64,000 bases of DNA, from positions 620,001 through 684,000 of the forward strand of contig OZ037920.1 in assembly GCA_964035575.1 (NCBI GenBank). Direction: 5' to 3'. Below are positions 10,309 through 21,800 of this stretch, piece by piece; position 1 is the first letter of the stretch, and each line of letters starts with the position of its first letter. The position numbers and the translations under genes were made by a program. The notes below the pieces were generated by a model that was not told where the DNA came from, made no database searches, and saw only the letters and a list, made by a program, of their open reading frames with translations. This DNA is from Rhynchopus sp. YZ270_cl-10. Its lineage: Eukaryota; Euglenozoa; Diplonemea; Diplonemida; Diplonemidae.

Positions 10309-13300
10309 ATGGGTCTCGTAGATGAGTCTAGGGTTGGGAATGGAAATGGGACCCCAAGGGTTGCGGTGTGGAAGAGGCATTCAGCGAGTACTCCTGATGG
10401 TGGGGTTGGGGGTGGGGTGTCGCGTCGTGTGGTGCAGCGTGGGAGGACCCCGCCGCCAGCACGGAGGGGCACCGCAGTGCATACTCCGGTGAATGCGTCG
10501 AACGCAGCGAAGGCGAGGCTGCAGGGCGCTCCGTCATCGACCACCCCACGGCAACGTGCGCCACGTACCCGGTCTCTTCCTAGACAGGCGCAGTCGCAGG
10601 CGCACCAAACCGACCGCTCCACCATGCACCCCATCGTTCTGAAGCCCCGCCTTTCCAGACCCTCTCGTGGTGAAGTGCTTCGTGGTGCGGAACCTCAAAA
10701 GATTCCTGGAGCAGTACGCTGCATTGTTGCCGCTGATACAACGGTATGGTGCGCAGAAGCGGACGGCGATTTGAGCATCCGAGAAAAAGACGGCAGTGTC
10801 TTCGGCGTCGTTGAAAGAGCGGAAGGGGCACCTCGGGTGACCTGTATGGTGTTTGTTCCGGGGGGGCATAGCTCGGCGAGGGTTGTGATTGGGCATGCGG
10901 ATGGTACTGCAGCTTCAATCGACGCTGCGCGAGGAGAACGTCGCACCCCGGACACCCCGATCCACGAAGGCGCGCTGACAGCGATGGTGACTACCGGGGA
11001 TGGGTTGATCCTCTCCAGCGGGGCGGATGCTGTGCTGTATCTCCTTGACCCACACACTGTCGACATCATCCAACATATCGGCACTGCAACCAGCGCTGTC
11101 ACCTGCGTTGCTGCAGGAGCCGGCCGCCTCTTCTCTGGCGGCACCTCCGGGGTCGTCCAAATGTGGTGGCCACGCGGCGGCGGCGGAAGCGACGCAACCC
11201 ACGACTCCGTCTGCAGCACCACCCTTGGAGGCACTATAAGCGATGTCGTCGTCTCCGGAGCGCATCTCTGGGTTGCCGCGCAAGGTGCCGCCATCACACT
11301 GCTGGACACCACAACGCTAGATATCGTTACCTCCATTGGAGCAGTCCGCGAAGGGGTCTCCCGCATCACCATCTGCGGCTCTGGTCTCTGGGCCTTCCAC
11401 GACACCGGAACCATCACCGTCTGGAACATGCAAACCCTCTCCCAAACCCGCACCCTCCACTCCGGCTGCAGCGGAACCGCAGTCTGCATTGCAAGGGTCC
11501 CCTGCGTTGCCGAAGACGCCGAGGTCTGGACCGCCAATGGAACCGACGGCGCAGTTCGAACCTGGAGAGATGACGACTATACAGTCCCCCTTTGGTGCGT
11601 TCAAGGATTGGAGGAGGCTAGATCCGCGACATCAGAAGCCCTCCAAGCTCTCACCACAGAGCAAGAAGCTGGGGAGGTGTTGAGAGGTCGGGTCATCGCG
11701 TTGGAGGAGGAGATGGTAGTGGTAAAGCGGAGTGCCGATACAGAGCGTGACGGAGGGAGTGCAGAGGTGGAGAGACGAAAGCGGGTGGAGGTGGAATTGA
11801 GTGATCTGAAGGCGATGTTGGTTGGAGCATGCCGTGCGCTGTCAACCGAGAGTTCAAATGGGGATGTGAGGGCGATGCTTGGTGAGTTGTCTGCTTCTGC
11901 ACGAACCGCAGAAATACATCGTAATGACGTAGAACGACTTACCGAATCGCTTGCAACACTCCAAGCTGACAATGCTGAAGCAAATGCCCGCTTGGCTAGC
12001 CACATCGACCTCCTCAATACAGAGCGTTCGCAAACCGCTACTACTGTCCAAAATCTTTTCAAAGCTACTCAAGAATGTGAAGAGCTGCAACACACTGTCT
12101 CCTCCAAGGAAGCTATCATCCGCGGATTGGACGCAAAATTGAGGGAAATGGAGGATCAGATCCAGAGGCAGATCGACTCCACAGAGGTCCCCACCTTGGA
12201 GGCTAAGCTGCACGCTGCAGAAGAGGAAATGCGGGCCAAGGAAACCGTGATTGAGGAGCTCCGCACCTCGGAGATTGATCTGCAGGAACAGGTAGAACAC
12301 TACCGGGAGTTGGTACGGAGTGTCGCACACCGGGAAGATGCAATGACACAACGGGAGGCTGCCGATCAAGACCGCATTGCTGAATTGATGCAGGAGGTCG
12401 AAACCTTAAAGGAACTGACCTCAAGGCAGGAGAGGACGCCGTCGCCTGCACCTACACCACCACCCCAGGACGGCCCCACCCCAGAAGACATCTTAGTCTT
12501 ACAATCTCGTATTGTAGATTTAGAAGAAAGGCTTGCTTCTGCAGACGATTCGGCTGCAGTAGAGGCGGAGCTGTTGGCACGAAGGGAGCACGCTCTTGGG
12601 ATAAAGGAAAATGCGGCAGAGGTAAAACGGAGGGAGCTTGGTGTTCGTGAGGCTGCGTTTGTGGAAAGGGAGCGGATGTTCGAAAAGGGGGCAGAGGCGG
12701 CGAAGGCGACGTTGCTGCAAGGGGAGAAGCAAATGGCGCAGAAGGTGGAGAGTCTTCTTGCGAGAGAAGCCGAGCTCGAGACGAGAGCAGAGGCCTTAAA
12801 AGAAGGGGACTGCAGTGTCATCAGGATGACCGCTGAGTTGGAGAACCTAGCGCGTGTCCTCGACGACCGTGAACACCATCTCACCAAGCGAGAGCAAAAA
12901 AAAGCAGTAGAGGAGATTGCAACAGCAGACCACAGTGCGGCACTGCAAGCAGCGGAACAGGCTCTGCAGGAAGGGGAAGAGGCGAGGGCAGTCTTGGTGG
13001 CGGAAGGGGAAGAGCTCAGAAGTGACATCGGGATTATGATGAGTGAGCTGGAGCGGGTCAAGGATGATCTCATTCAGGTATGTCCAGAACAGGCACTCCG
13101 CTAGGTACTAAAGTTCTGTTGATTGTCAACAGAACTTTTTGAAAATGGGGAAAAAAAGAAAAAAAAAAAAAGTTCTGCTAAGTGGTTCAGACCCGTTCTA
13201 CCTGTCAAAAAAGCTCAGGAGAAGAAGATATGGAGAGGTGAGTGCTCAAACGTCCCAAAAAAGTCAAAATCGGGCGTTGGTAAAAAAAAAAGTTGCGTAC

Positions 13301-15225
13301 CAACGTGGACCATCAACAGAATATTTTCAAAATCGGAAATCCTAGCGGAGAGCCTGGTCCAGAATGCAAAAAAAAAAAAACGGACGATATAGTGGAGCAC
13401 ACTCTAGGGTGGCTACACTAATACAACCAAGTTTTCAAAAGACGAAACATCTGCGGGTCTGTTGAAATGCTCTATATTGGTTTTAAGGGAAGTCAGGTTG
13501 TGGAGGTGCTTGCAAATGGGAACTGCACCATTTGCAATGAGATTGGACGAGGTCGGCAAAACAATCAGATAATTGGCAACCCCCTCTCAGTTTTAGTTTT
13601 CACCTTATCACATATGTTGTTGGTGGCTGATGGACGAAACGCCATCTTTCGATCTTATTCATATGTTGTTGATGACTCAAATAACCCCATCAGGAGCGTG
13701 AACGTGCAGACGCCCTCAGCCGCTCAGAAGAGGCCGTGAACTGCGAGAACACTGCACGCGCAGCAGAGGCAGAAGCACTCCGCACCGCACTCGACAAGCT
13801 CTCTGCCGAGTACAAGCAGTTGCAACACCAGGAGCTTGGCTACCAGGCTGCAGTGGCCGAGTACGAGGTACACCCTCCTTTTCTTTGACACATAACCACC
13901 CATCTTACAAAGCTCTTCTCTTGCTTTCTCAAGGTGACAAAGCACAGAGGCTTAGGTTCATCTTACATTTCTTTGTTTCTCTTTCCCTCCCACACACTGC
14001 CACCCCGCACCACAGGGCACAACCTCTGTGCTGGAGAAGCGTCTGGATGAACAGTTTTCGGAGCTGGCGCTCTGCAAAGCGGACAAAGAGGCGGCCCTGT
14101 CAGAGGTATACACAGAAACAGTACTCTCACCAAAGAAAAGAGATAAAGAGGGAACCCGGGTGTCATTTTTTTCGAACTTTTTCATAGCGACAATGTCCGC
14201 ATTTGTTCTCGTTGTTGAGATGTGTAAGTGGGGCATTTGTTGAAGTTTTTTTGATGAAGTTTTTGTTTTTGAAGAATTGTTGGAATAGTGTAGTTGCCAT
14301 TGCCACAACTGTGCCAAACTCTACTAAAGTCTACTGTGTACTAAAGTCACTCACATAATAGCTTCTTTTTGCTTTTACCTAAACCACCCACACCACCTCA
14401 TCATAGGTCAGCTCGTTACAACGTCAGGCCGACGCACTGAAGGCAGACCTGCATGCACTGGGCAATGAAGGGACACTGAGAAGGTACGAGACAGTACATA
14501 TATTTTTCTGATTATAGACCACTAAATGGTGTAGGACTGCATGGTGGGGATCCATCTGATACACCGGTACACTGTTTACAAGAGGGCTTTGTATTTCAAG
14601 GCATTTCCCCCCTTCCCATTACCCCCTAAGACACTTCTTTACATCCCACACACAGATCCCTTGAAGTTGAAACAGAGAAGTACGAGCGCGCCCTCTGCGA
14701 ACGCAACGACCTTGAGTCCAAGGTGGCCGCACAGCACGAGTATGTGACACCACCACCACCACCACCCACCACATGACATATCTGCTGGTTTTGCTTTGTT
14801 TTTATTTTTACACAATTCGCTTTTACATTGCACGCTATTATATACCCTTCTCAGTAGAAGGTATATGAAAATTCATCAAAAAAGGTTTACCAACCAGAGT
14901 ATCTTATCTCATATCTGTTTTTCAGTTACTTCAAAACCCCATTTTATTTTCTTCTCTCTGTAGGGACTTTGCCGCCGCAAAGCAACGTTGGGAGACTGAA
15001 GTGGCCGAGCTACGCGCCGCCTCACCAGGCGGTGCACGAGAAAGCCACCTTGTGCACATTGCTGCCTTGGAAGACGACAAGCGACGCCTCAAGGACATGC
15101 TCATGCGACTCCAGACCGCACAGCAGCAGGTCAACACCCGCCTCCTCGACCTCAGCAAGGAGGTAGAAGAAAAGGACGCCCTCATCACGCAGCTCAGGCA
15201 CGGAAGGGAGGGCTCCGAAGAATGA
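10309..15225 (+). CDS. WD40 beta-propeller plus long coiled-coil protein, six exons
   Basis: Exons 10309-13077, 13694-13867, 14016-14105, 14407-14483, 14656-14739 and 14964-15225 join in frame to 1,151 residues. After a basic, proline-rich leader (1-125), WD40-like repeats fill about 130-425 (GLILSSGADAVLYLLD, RLFSGGTSGVVQMWW, LWAFHDTGTITVWN, VWTANGTDGAVRTW). From about 430 to the end the chain is almost entirely heptad-like coiled coil, including a self-similar stretch near 770-860. The short later exons all continue the coiled coil (AYQAAVAEYE, LEVETEKYERAL, LLDLSKEVEEKDALITQL). The layout suggests a cytoskeletal or flagellar scaffold, but I do not recognise a named ortholog. Donors are GTATGT, GTACAC, GTATAC, GTACGA and GTATGT. 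Intron 1 holds a dispersed repeat at 13391-13440. Confidence 0.85.
13391..13440 (+). repeat. Intron-associated repeat (CTACACTAATACAACC family), copy 1
   Basis: AGTGGAG, then GGGTGGCTACACTAATACAA and CCAAGTTTTCAAAA also occur at 50591-50645 (eIF3f intron 2) and 62081-62115 (kelch intron 4). All three copies are inside introns, on the gene strand. Confidence 0.75.
13931..13970 (+). repeat. AAGGTGACTAAGC hairpin repeat, diverged copy 1
   Basis: AAGGTGACAAAGCACAGAGG followed by CTTAGGTTCATCTTA lies in the second intron of the WD40-coiled-coil gene. It is a diverged member of the family seen at 55546, 56575, 59926 and 62551. Confidence 0.65.
14529..14600 (+). repeat. GTAGGACTGCATGGT repeat, copy 1
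   Basis: The stretch starts GTAGGACTGCATGGT and ends ACAAGAGGGCTTTGTATTTC. It lies in intron 4 of the WD40-coiled-coil gene and matches copies at 15686, 18491 and 55068. Confidence 0.75.
14838..14872 (+). repeat. Small hairpin, TATACCCTTCT-CAGT-AGAAGGTATA
   Basis: The arms TATACC-CTTCT and AGAAG-GTATA can pair around CAGT. A related sequence with the same CAGTAGAA core and GTATATGAA end is at 52341-52378. The role is unknown. Confidence 0.5.
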
Positions 15226-15685
15226 AGAAAAAAACGTACCTTTTACAAAATATGTCCATATTACAAAGCAAAGCTTTTAGAATGTGTGGAGATTAGATAG
15301 ATAAAAAAAATCCGGGGGGGTAATTTTTTTGGGATCATGTACTCACCTCTTCCGGAAATGACTGTGTGTCTGCTTGCAGTTTCCTTGTTAGCAACTCCAA
15401 ACAAGACACCATGATTGTCAGTACCTGCGTCCCAGAGGAGTTTGACTCTATCAACCAGGGGTATATCCCAACTATTGGGCTCTGGAGGGTGAAATATCGA
15501 AAAGGTTTGCAACAAAAAGAAGCAATTTCCAGCGATTTGTTCGTTTGGGGGAGGTGAAAAGCGGTTCATACTTAGATGTGCACAGCTATCAACTTCACCC
15601 TTTTTTTAATTACCCTGTGTTCACAATAATCCCGTTCATCTGGCTGATGAGAGGGAGCAGCAGAATAAGACGTAAACCACAAAAT

Positions 15686-15774
15686 GGATGTAGGACTGCA
15701 TGGTTAGGGTCTACCCCGGTGCAGCCGGTCATACCAAAGGTACACTGTTCATGAGAGGGCTTTTGTATTTCAAG
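15686..15774 (+). repeat. GTAGGACTGCATGGT repeat, copy 2
   Basis: This is one of the fullest copies. It runs from GTAGGACTGCATGGT through ATACCAAAGGTACACTGTTC to GAGAGGGCTTTTGTATTTCA. It lies directly upstream of the DDX41 pyrimidine tract. Confidence 0.8.
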
Positions 15775-15811
15775 TCAACTTTTTTTCATTTTCATCTTCA
15801 CTCCTCCACTC

Positions 15812-15813
15812 AG
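15812..15813 (+). promoter_or_regulatory. Candidate spliced-leader acceptor for DDX41
   Basis: A roughly 30-base T/C-rich tract (15779-15811) ends in CAG ten bases before the start codon at 15824. It has the look of a 3' splice site with no upstream exon, as expected for spliced-leader addition. Inference only. Confidence 0.45.
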
Positions 15814-15823
15814 ACTACACAAC

Positions 15824-18335
15824 ATGGACGACTCCTTCTTGGATGAGGAGGTGCAGGATGATAAGCTGTACGTTCCTTTAGAGGTGCAGCGTGCGATCCT
15901 GCAACAGAATGTGTCTAAGGTGCGCAAGGAGCGTGGTGTGAAGAGGGAGGCTGAGGAGGATGCGGCTGTGCAGCCGGAGAAGAAGTCGCTGGTGCAGCGC
16001 AACATGGAGCGACTGCGGGCTCAGGAGGAGCAGGGGGTCACTGCGGATGAGGTGCGCGAGCAGGAGGAGGAAGCGGCTCGGGTGCAGTTTGAGGCAGACA
16101 TCGAGGCTGCGGACCTGCATGAGGGGCGCCAGCTCATGAGTGCGCACGACGTCGCGCATGGGGTATCATACAAAGAACGCCTGCGCTGTACGTGGACAGC
16201 ACCGCAGCACGTTCGCGATATGGATGAAGAAACCCGTGACTACATCCGCAAGCAGCGAAATATCATTGTCGAAGGCACAGACGTCCCCAACCCTTGCCTC
16301 TCCTTCGCAGACTTCAAACTTCCACGGGAGCTGCTTGCCTCGTTGTCTGAGAGAGGTATGTACTTTTTTTTTTTTAAGCGTATCAACGTTTCGTTGTATG
16401 TTTTGGTCAGTCACGAACGGGATTACCCCATAACGCTTACACCTTTTTCAGCGGAAGGTACCGCACCGTTCACGCCCCCCAGTAAAAATCGGTGTTATAA
16501 ATTGGTCTTTTGTTTTTGTCGGCGCACCGAGAGACTCAGAGTTCCACCTTTTTTGTATTTCATTCCTTTCCCCTTCTCTTTTCGTTCTACCTACTCTCTC
16601 ACAGGCATCACCCAACCGACCCCTATCCAGCAACAAGGCATCCCTGCGGTGCTCTCCAACCGCGACGTCATCGGCTGCGCCTTCACCGGGAGCGGGAAGA
16701 CAATGGTGTTCTTGATTCCGATGCTCATGAAGTGCCTTTCCGAGGAACGCATGATGCCTCTACAGCGTGGGGAGGGGCCCATATGCCTGGCAATGGCGCC
16801 TATGAGGGAGCTGGCGATGCAGCACTACGACATTTTTTGCGACTATGCAACGGCACTGCGGCAGAAGCGTGTGGCAGACATCCGCGCCTTTCCTGCGATT
16901 GGCGGGTCGAAACGGTCAGATGGTGAAGCTGCGCTCCGCAACGGCTGCCACGCATGCTTTGCCACCCCAGGGCGTTTAAAGGATTGTCTCGAAAAGAAAA
17001 CCATCAACTTCGACATCTGCACCTTCGTCTGTCTCGACGAAGCTGACCGCATGATCGATGTAGGCACCGAAGAAGAGGTCCGCGAAGTGTACCAACACTT
17101 CAAACACCAAAGGCAGACAGTGATGTTCAGCGCTACCATGCCGAAGAAGATTAAGCAGTTTGCGCTCACCTCTCTAGTAGACCCTATCACCGTCAACGCA
17201 AACCGTGCCGGTGCAGCAAATATGGACGTCCGGCAAGAGGTCGAGTACGTCGAAAGAGAGCATAAGCTGATCAACCTGCTTGAATGCCTGCAGAAGACGC
17301 AGCCGCCTGTGCTGATCTTCGCAGAGGGTAAGCACGACGTCGACTTTGTGCATGAATACCTACTCTTAAAGCTTGTTAGTGTATGTCCATTTTTTCGATC
17401 TTACCCGACGTTTCAAATTGGTGCTTTTTTTTTTTGGTTTGATATTGACAAAATAGACCCCCCCCGAGTTGGCTTACTTCAAGGTGTTGCTACCTTGTGT
17501 TTCAATTATCCCTGTATTGTTGACTGATCAGAGGTAGTATGAGAGGTAGGGCATCTCAAATGTAGAAATGTAAGAAAATGGAAAGTAAGCTGGAGTGGTG
17601 GGAGTGAAGTAGATATATTCTGTTGCGATAGTGATTTTTTTTCAAAGTTTTCAAAAAAAACAACAACAAAAAAACAACCCACAACAGGCGGTATCGATCC
17701 ACGGAGGGAAGGACCAGACGGAACGAACCGAGGCGATCACACGCTTCAGAAACGGCAGTGCGGACGTTCTGGTTGGCACAGACGTCGCGTCTAAGGTATT
17801 CTACCCACACCACATCCTCCCCTTTGCCGGCCACAATACAACCCCACATAGTAGATTAGTGAGGACACACCAACTGGTTCAAATGTTCACTTTTTTTTTG
17901 TTAGGTGAAGGCGTTCATCCCCCCTTATCGGTGAAGGATTCTGTTTTACCAAAAATTTCTTTTAATTTTCTTTCTTCCACACAGGGTCTTGACTTCCCGG
18001 AGATCCAGCATGTAATCAATTATGACGTGCCACGTGACATTGAGAATTATGTTCATCGTATTGGCCGCACTGGGCGAAATGGTAAGGTCGGGCTCGCAAC
18101 GTCCTTTGTGAACAGCAGCTGCCCGCCCACGACTCTGCTTGACTTGAAGCACCTACTGCTAGAAGCTAGACAACGTATCCCGCCCTGTCTTGAGGGCCTC
18201 CCCGACCCTGTGGAAACTGGAAACACAAATCCATGTACGTACTGTGGTGGGCTTGGTCACGCCACCGCCTCCTGTCCGAAGCTGCAGTCCCAATCGCGTC
18301 GTGGTGGGGGTGGTTTTGGAGGTGGCGAAGAGTAA
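15824..18335 (+). CDS. DDX41: DEAD-box RNA helicase DDX41 with CCHC knuckle, four exons
   Basis: Exons 15824-16355, 16605-17380, 17688-17795 and 17985-18335 join (phases 1, 0, 0) to 588 residues. The first intron is 249 bases without a stop, so an uninterrupted reading frame crosses it misleadingly. Helicase motifs in the spliced protein are TGSGKT (205-210), DEAD (322-325), SAT (353-355), GTDVASKGLDFP across the exon 3/4 join, and HRIGRTGR (496-503). The N-terminal RALMS-like [13 protein letters not shown] with WTAPQHV, and the C-terminal zinc knuckle [14 protein letters not shown] (556-570), distinguish DDX41 from other DEAD-box proteins. DDX41 joins the catalytic spliceosome (C complex) in the nucleus. 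The tail ends in an RG-rich stretch ([10 protein letters not shown]). Acceptors are TCACAG, CAACAG and CACAG. Confidence 0.95.
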
Positions 18336-18884
18336 CCTTCTTTTGGAGGTAAAAAGGTGGGCCCTAGTGTGGGGTTTAAAAAGCAAAAAAAAACAAAATC
18401 TTATCGTCGAGGATTTTAGTTCTCTGGTAAGTGGGGATTGAAAAAAAGAAAAATAACGAAAATTTTTTTGCCGTAGAGTAGCACACATCAGATGTAGGAC
18501 TGCATGGTAGGGTGTCCACCCCCGATACACCCGGCGTACCAAGGTACACTGTTCACGAGAGGGCTGTTGTATTTCAAGCCAACTTTTTTGTTCCCATCCT
18601 TCAAAACCCCAAACCCCCCTTCAACCATACCATCACACCAGACACCCCCCCCTTTAAACGCCTTCTACACCACCCCCCCTCCATGACTCGCCATACACAC
18701 TTCACATGGCAACCAAATCTTTGACTGTCTTCTGAAAAAAACCTTTTTCTCTCCCTCCCTCCCCTCCTTTAAACACTAGACTAAATCACCCTCTCTCTCT
18801 AAGCAACTTTAAGCTGAAGATCCGAACCTTTTTTTTCTCCCTTTCTTTCCCTTCACTCTCCTTCTCCTCCTTCTCTCCGTTACA
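18336..18884. other. Intergenic between DDX41 and the M8-like gene
   Basis: About 550 bases. It holds a GTAGGACTGCATGGT repeat (18491-18578) and then long C/T-rich stretches up to the next start codon. No gene is supported. Confidence 0.6.
18491..18578 (+). repeat. GTAGGACTGCATGGT repeat, copy 3
   Basis: It runs from GATGTAGGACTGCATGGTAG through GTACCAAGGTACACTGTTCA to GAGAGGGCTGTTGTATTTCA. It closely matches copy 2. Confidence 0.8.
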
Positions 18885-21800
18885 ATGCTACGCGGAATTT
18901 TATTGATGTTTTATTTGGTGAAAGTGTCGTCGTCTTATTCAGCACGGAATGTCCATTCAGAGGTATATTCCGCATTGGGAATAGGGGATGACCGATTAGC
19001 GAGATACCCAGAACCGTCAAAAGGAGAGAGAGAGGCTATGGCTGAGGCTTCTGCGAATGCGGCAGGAAACGTTCCTTTTGCGGTGCAGATGGTCTGGGAT
19101 TTTGCGGAGGATGTGCAAAAGACGTGTCTCTCTGGTGATAATTTGGCGCAACGTTTACAGAGGTCATCCGAGCAGGCTAGAGGGCTTGGTGAACTGCGTT
19201 GCCCTTCCGACACTGTACCGCTCCCTCCAAGGGAAGGAGGGCGGACCGAATTGGGGTGCGCAAAATGGCATCCTACCCCTCTAAAATATGACGAGGCGCG
19301 TGCAGAATGTCGTCGGGGAAAGGGGGTGCTTGTCTCCCCTGTTTCCAAGGAGGTGGAGGATAAGCTGTTGGTCTACCTCCGACGCTATACTAATAGGGAT
19401 AGGTACTGGGCTGGGGTGTATCTGGTTCGTGCTGACGAAGGCCGTCCGATGATTTCCTTCGACAACGCTGCCGCCGACGTGAAGTACTGGGACCTCCAAT
19501 GGAATGCCCGCGCCGGAGACATCACCGGACTACCATGTTGCCACGGTATTGACACTATGGTAGGTGATCCACGGTGCCTTCTATATGATGCGTGGCGTGA
19601 GTTGCAAGGAGTGCATCCATACCCGGTGGGGGACTGTGAAGAGCAACATCCATTCTTCTGTGAATATGCTGCAGGGACGTACGATGTGACGACGCAAAAG
19701 CCGGTGGTGTTCTCGACAAAGATTCCTTCGGTGTTTTATTCTGCGCTTCCTCCGCGTACAGTGAAGGTATTTGACCGCAAACGTGCGCAGATTGTGTCCT
19801 ACGACTGTACAGAAAAGGACGTTCTCCGTCCCATAGCTAAGCGTATTATTCAAGAAGAGCTTGCATTAGCGGTGCGGCATATCACACAGACACTCTCTCC
19901 ATTGTACCGTAGTCAGAGCATTGCGGGGCACAATGTGAACCGCAACCTATTTAACTGCGCAAATGAGTATTTTTCGTGGGATTTGGCGAACAGAATGCAG
20001 CGCGGGGCGGACGGTGTGTATTCGCTCCCTGGGGTGGATCTGTTGGTGTTGTTGTCGTTCACCCCCGATGTTGCGACGGTCTATTCATTCGTCTGTGGAT
20101 TTGCGAGGGATGGGAGACCAAATGTCATTGTTCTTAACGTTGCACCGTCTCACCTTGATGTTCTTCCACGAATTCCGATTGGGAGAAAGAAGCTGCGGAC
20201 CAGAATGATACAATCTCTCCTTCACTCTCTCGGCTTCAACGAACACCTCTTCCATATGTGGAAGCAGCCGGTTGTCAACAAAACGGTTGCGTCCGACTCT
20301 TGCGTCACCGGGCTACCTTCATGCCGGGACCTTGCAGTGGTAGTTACCCCCTTCGTCAAAGATTTCATCATGACAAAACACTTTAAATGCAAAGGGCACC
20401 CCCAAGGAGGGTCCGGTACCCTACCAGGAGCGGAGCTGGAAAATTCGAATTTGCTGTTAGGTCCACCCTATGAAGTGGTCGGGCAATGGGAGAAAAGGAT
20501 TTTCCGAGGGGAAATTATGACGTCAATTCCTCCGATCACCGAAGACAGCGCAACGGAAACAGAGCAGATAACAGGGTTGACGCTTGCAGCTTTTAAAGAT
20601 ATGGGGTGGTATCGCGTGAATGAGTTGATGGCAGGGCGTTTGAAGTGGGGGTGGAGGCAGAGATGTACGTTTGCGTCAGATGACTGTTCTGCATGGCCAG
20701 AACGGTACAAATGCTCTGGAACTGCGTTGCAAAGGGTTCAAACCTGCTCGCCAGATTTTCTATCCATAGGGTACTGCAACGTCGCAGAATGGCCGGCTGG
20801 GGAGATTCCCGCGAAGTTCCGCTGGGTCAGCCAATCCCATCCGATCACCGGAGGGCAAGATCTCCTCATGGATTGGTGCCTCCTCAAGGAACGTAGCCCT
20901 GGACATCGTGGGTCCTGCTTAACAGAAGATACCGCATGCGATAATGGGCTTTGTGGTGAATATCATTCAAAAGGAGCAAACAGCCGTTGCTTTGAAACGA
21001 CGTTACGGTATAAAGAGTATGAACAGAGCGCTGCAAGCGGGGTGTTGCCGCCCTCGAGGAGGGGGACCTGTGTTGCGCATAAGTGTGTGCCTTCGGGGGG
21101 GTCGTGGATTGTGAAGATATATGTCGCAGGGCTGGTGTATGATTGTCAAAGGAAGGGCGCAACAGTGGGGCCCTCCGTGAGCAACCCCTTAGGGGAGTCG
21201 ACGAAGAATAACCATACCCTGCTTGGGGACATCCGGTGTCCCGATCCGAGGGAGATGTGTGATGAAGCTGGGGTGGAGGTGCTACCGACACGGTGCGACC
21301 CCTTGGAGGACTGCAACTCTCACGGAAGCTGCGGGGCGGACGGACGTTGCCAATGCTTTTCACCAACAACCCTCCCTGGTCCAGACGCGACACGACCACA
21401 CATCGCCTCCTTTGGGTTCTTCCAAGGCCCTCACTGTGGGGAATGTCTAGAAGGATATCACCCCTACCCACACTGCACACAACGTAGCTGCCCTTCCGAT
21501 GAAAACAACCTTCTCTGCAGCGGCCACGGAGACTGCGACGCAGACGGAGCCTGCATCTGCCATTCCCACAACGGGCATTGGTCTGGCCCAATCTGCGGGG
21601 TTTGCGCGGACACCCACTATGGCGCGCACTGTACAGAACAAAAATGCGTTTCCGACACAACCTGTGGAAGGGGTACATGCATTGCAGGACGTTGTGCTTG
21701 CTATTTTGAACCATCCCAAGGGTATTGGGCTGGGGCTCGGTGTAATCGATGTGTAGATGGGTATGATCAGGCTCAAGCTTGCAGGGTGCGTATAAAAAAC

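Larger units (their letters stand above)
15226..15823. other. Intergenic between WD40-coiled-coil gene and DDX41
   Basis: About 600 bases without a supported gene. It contains one GTAGGACTGCATGGT repeat (15686-15774), which ends about 50 bases before the DDX41 start codon, and then a T/C-rich tract leading to AG. Confidence 0.6.

Noticed and set aside
16356-16604. Uninterrupted reading frame through DDX41 intron 1
   Set aside because: The 249-base stretch has GTATGT and TCACAG ends, a T-run and no DDX41 homology; removing it restores [12 protein letters not shown].
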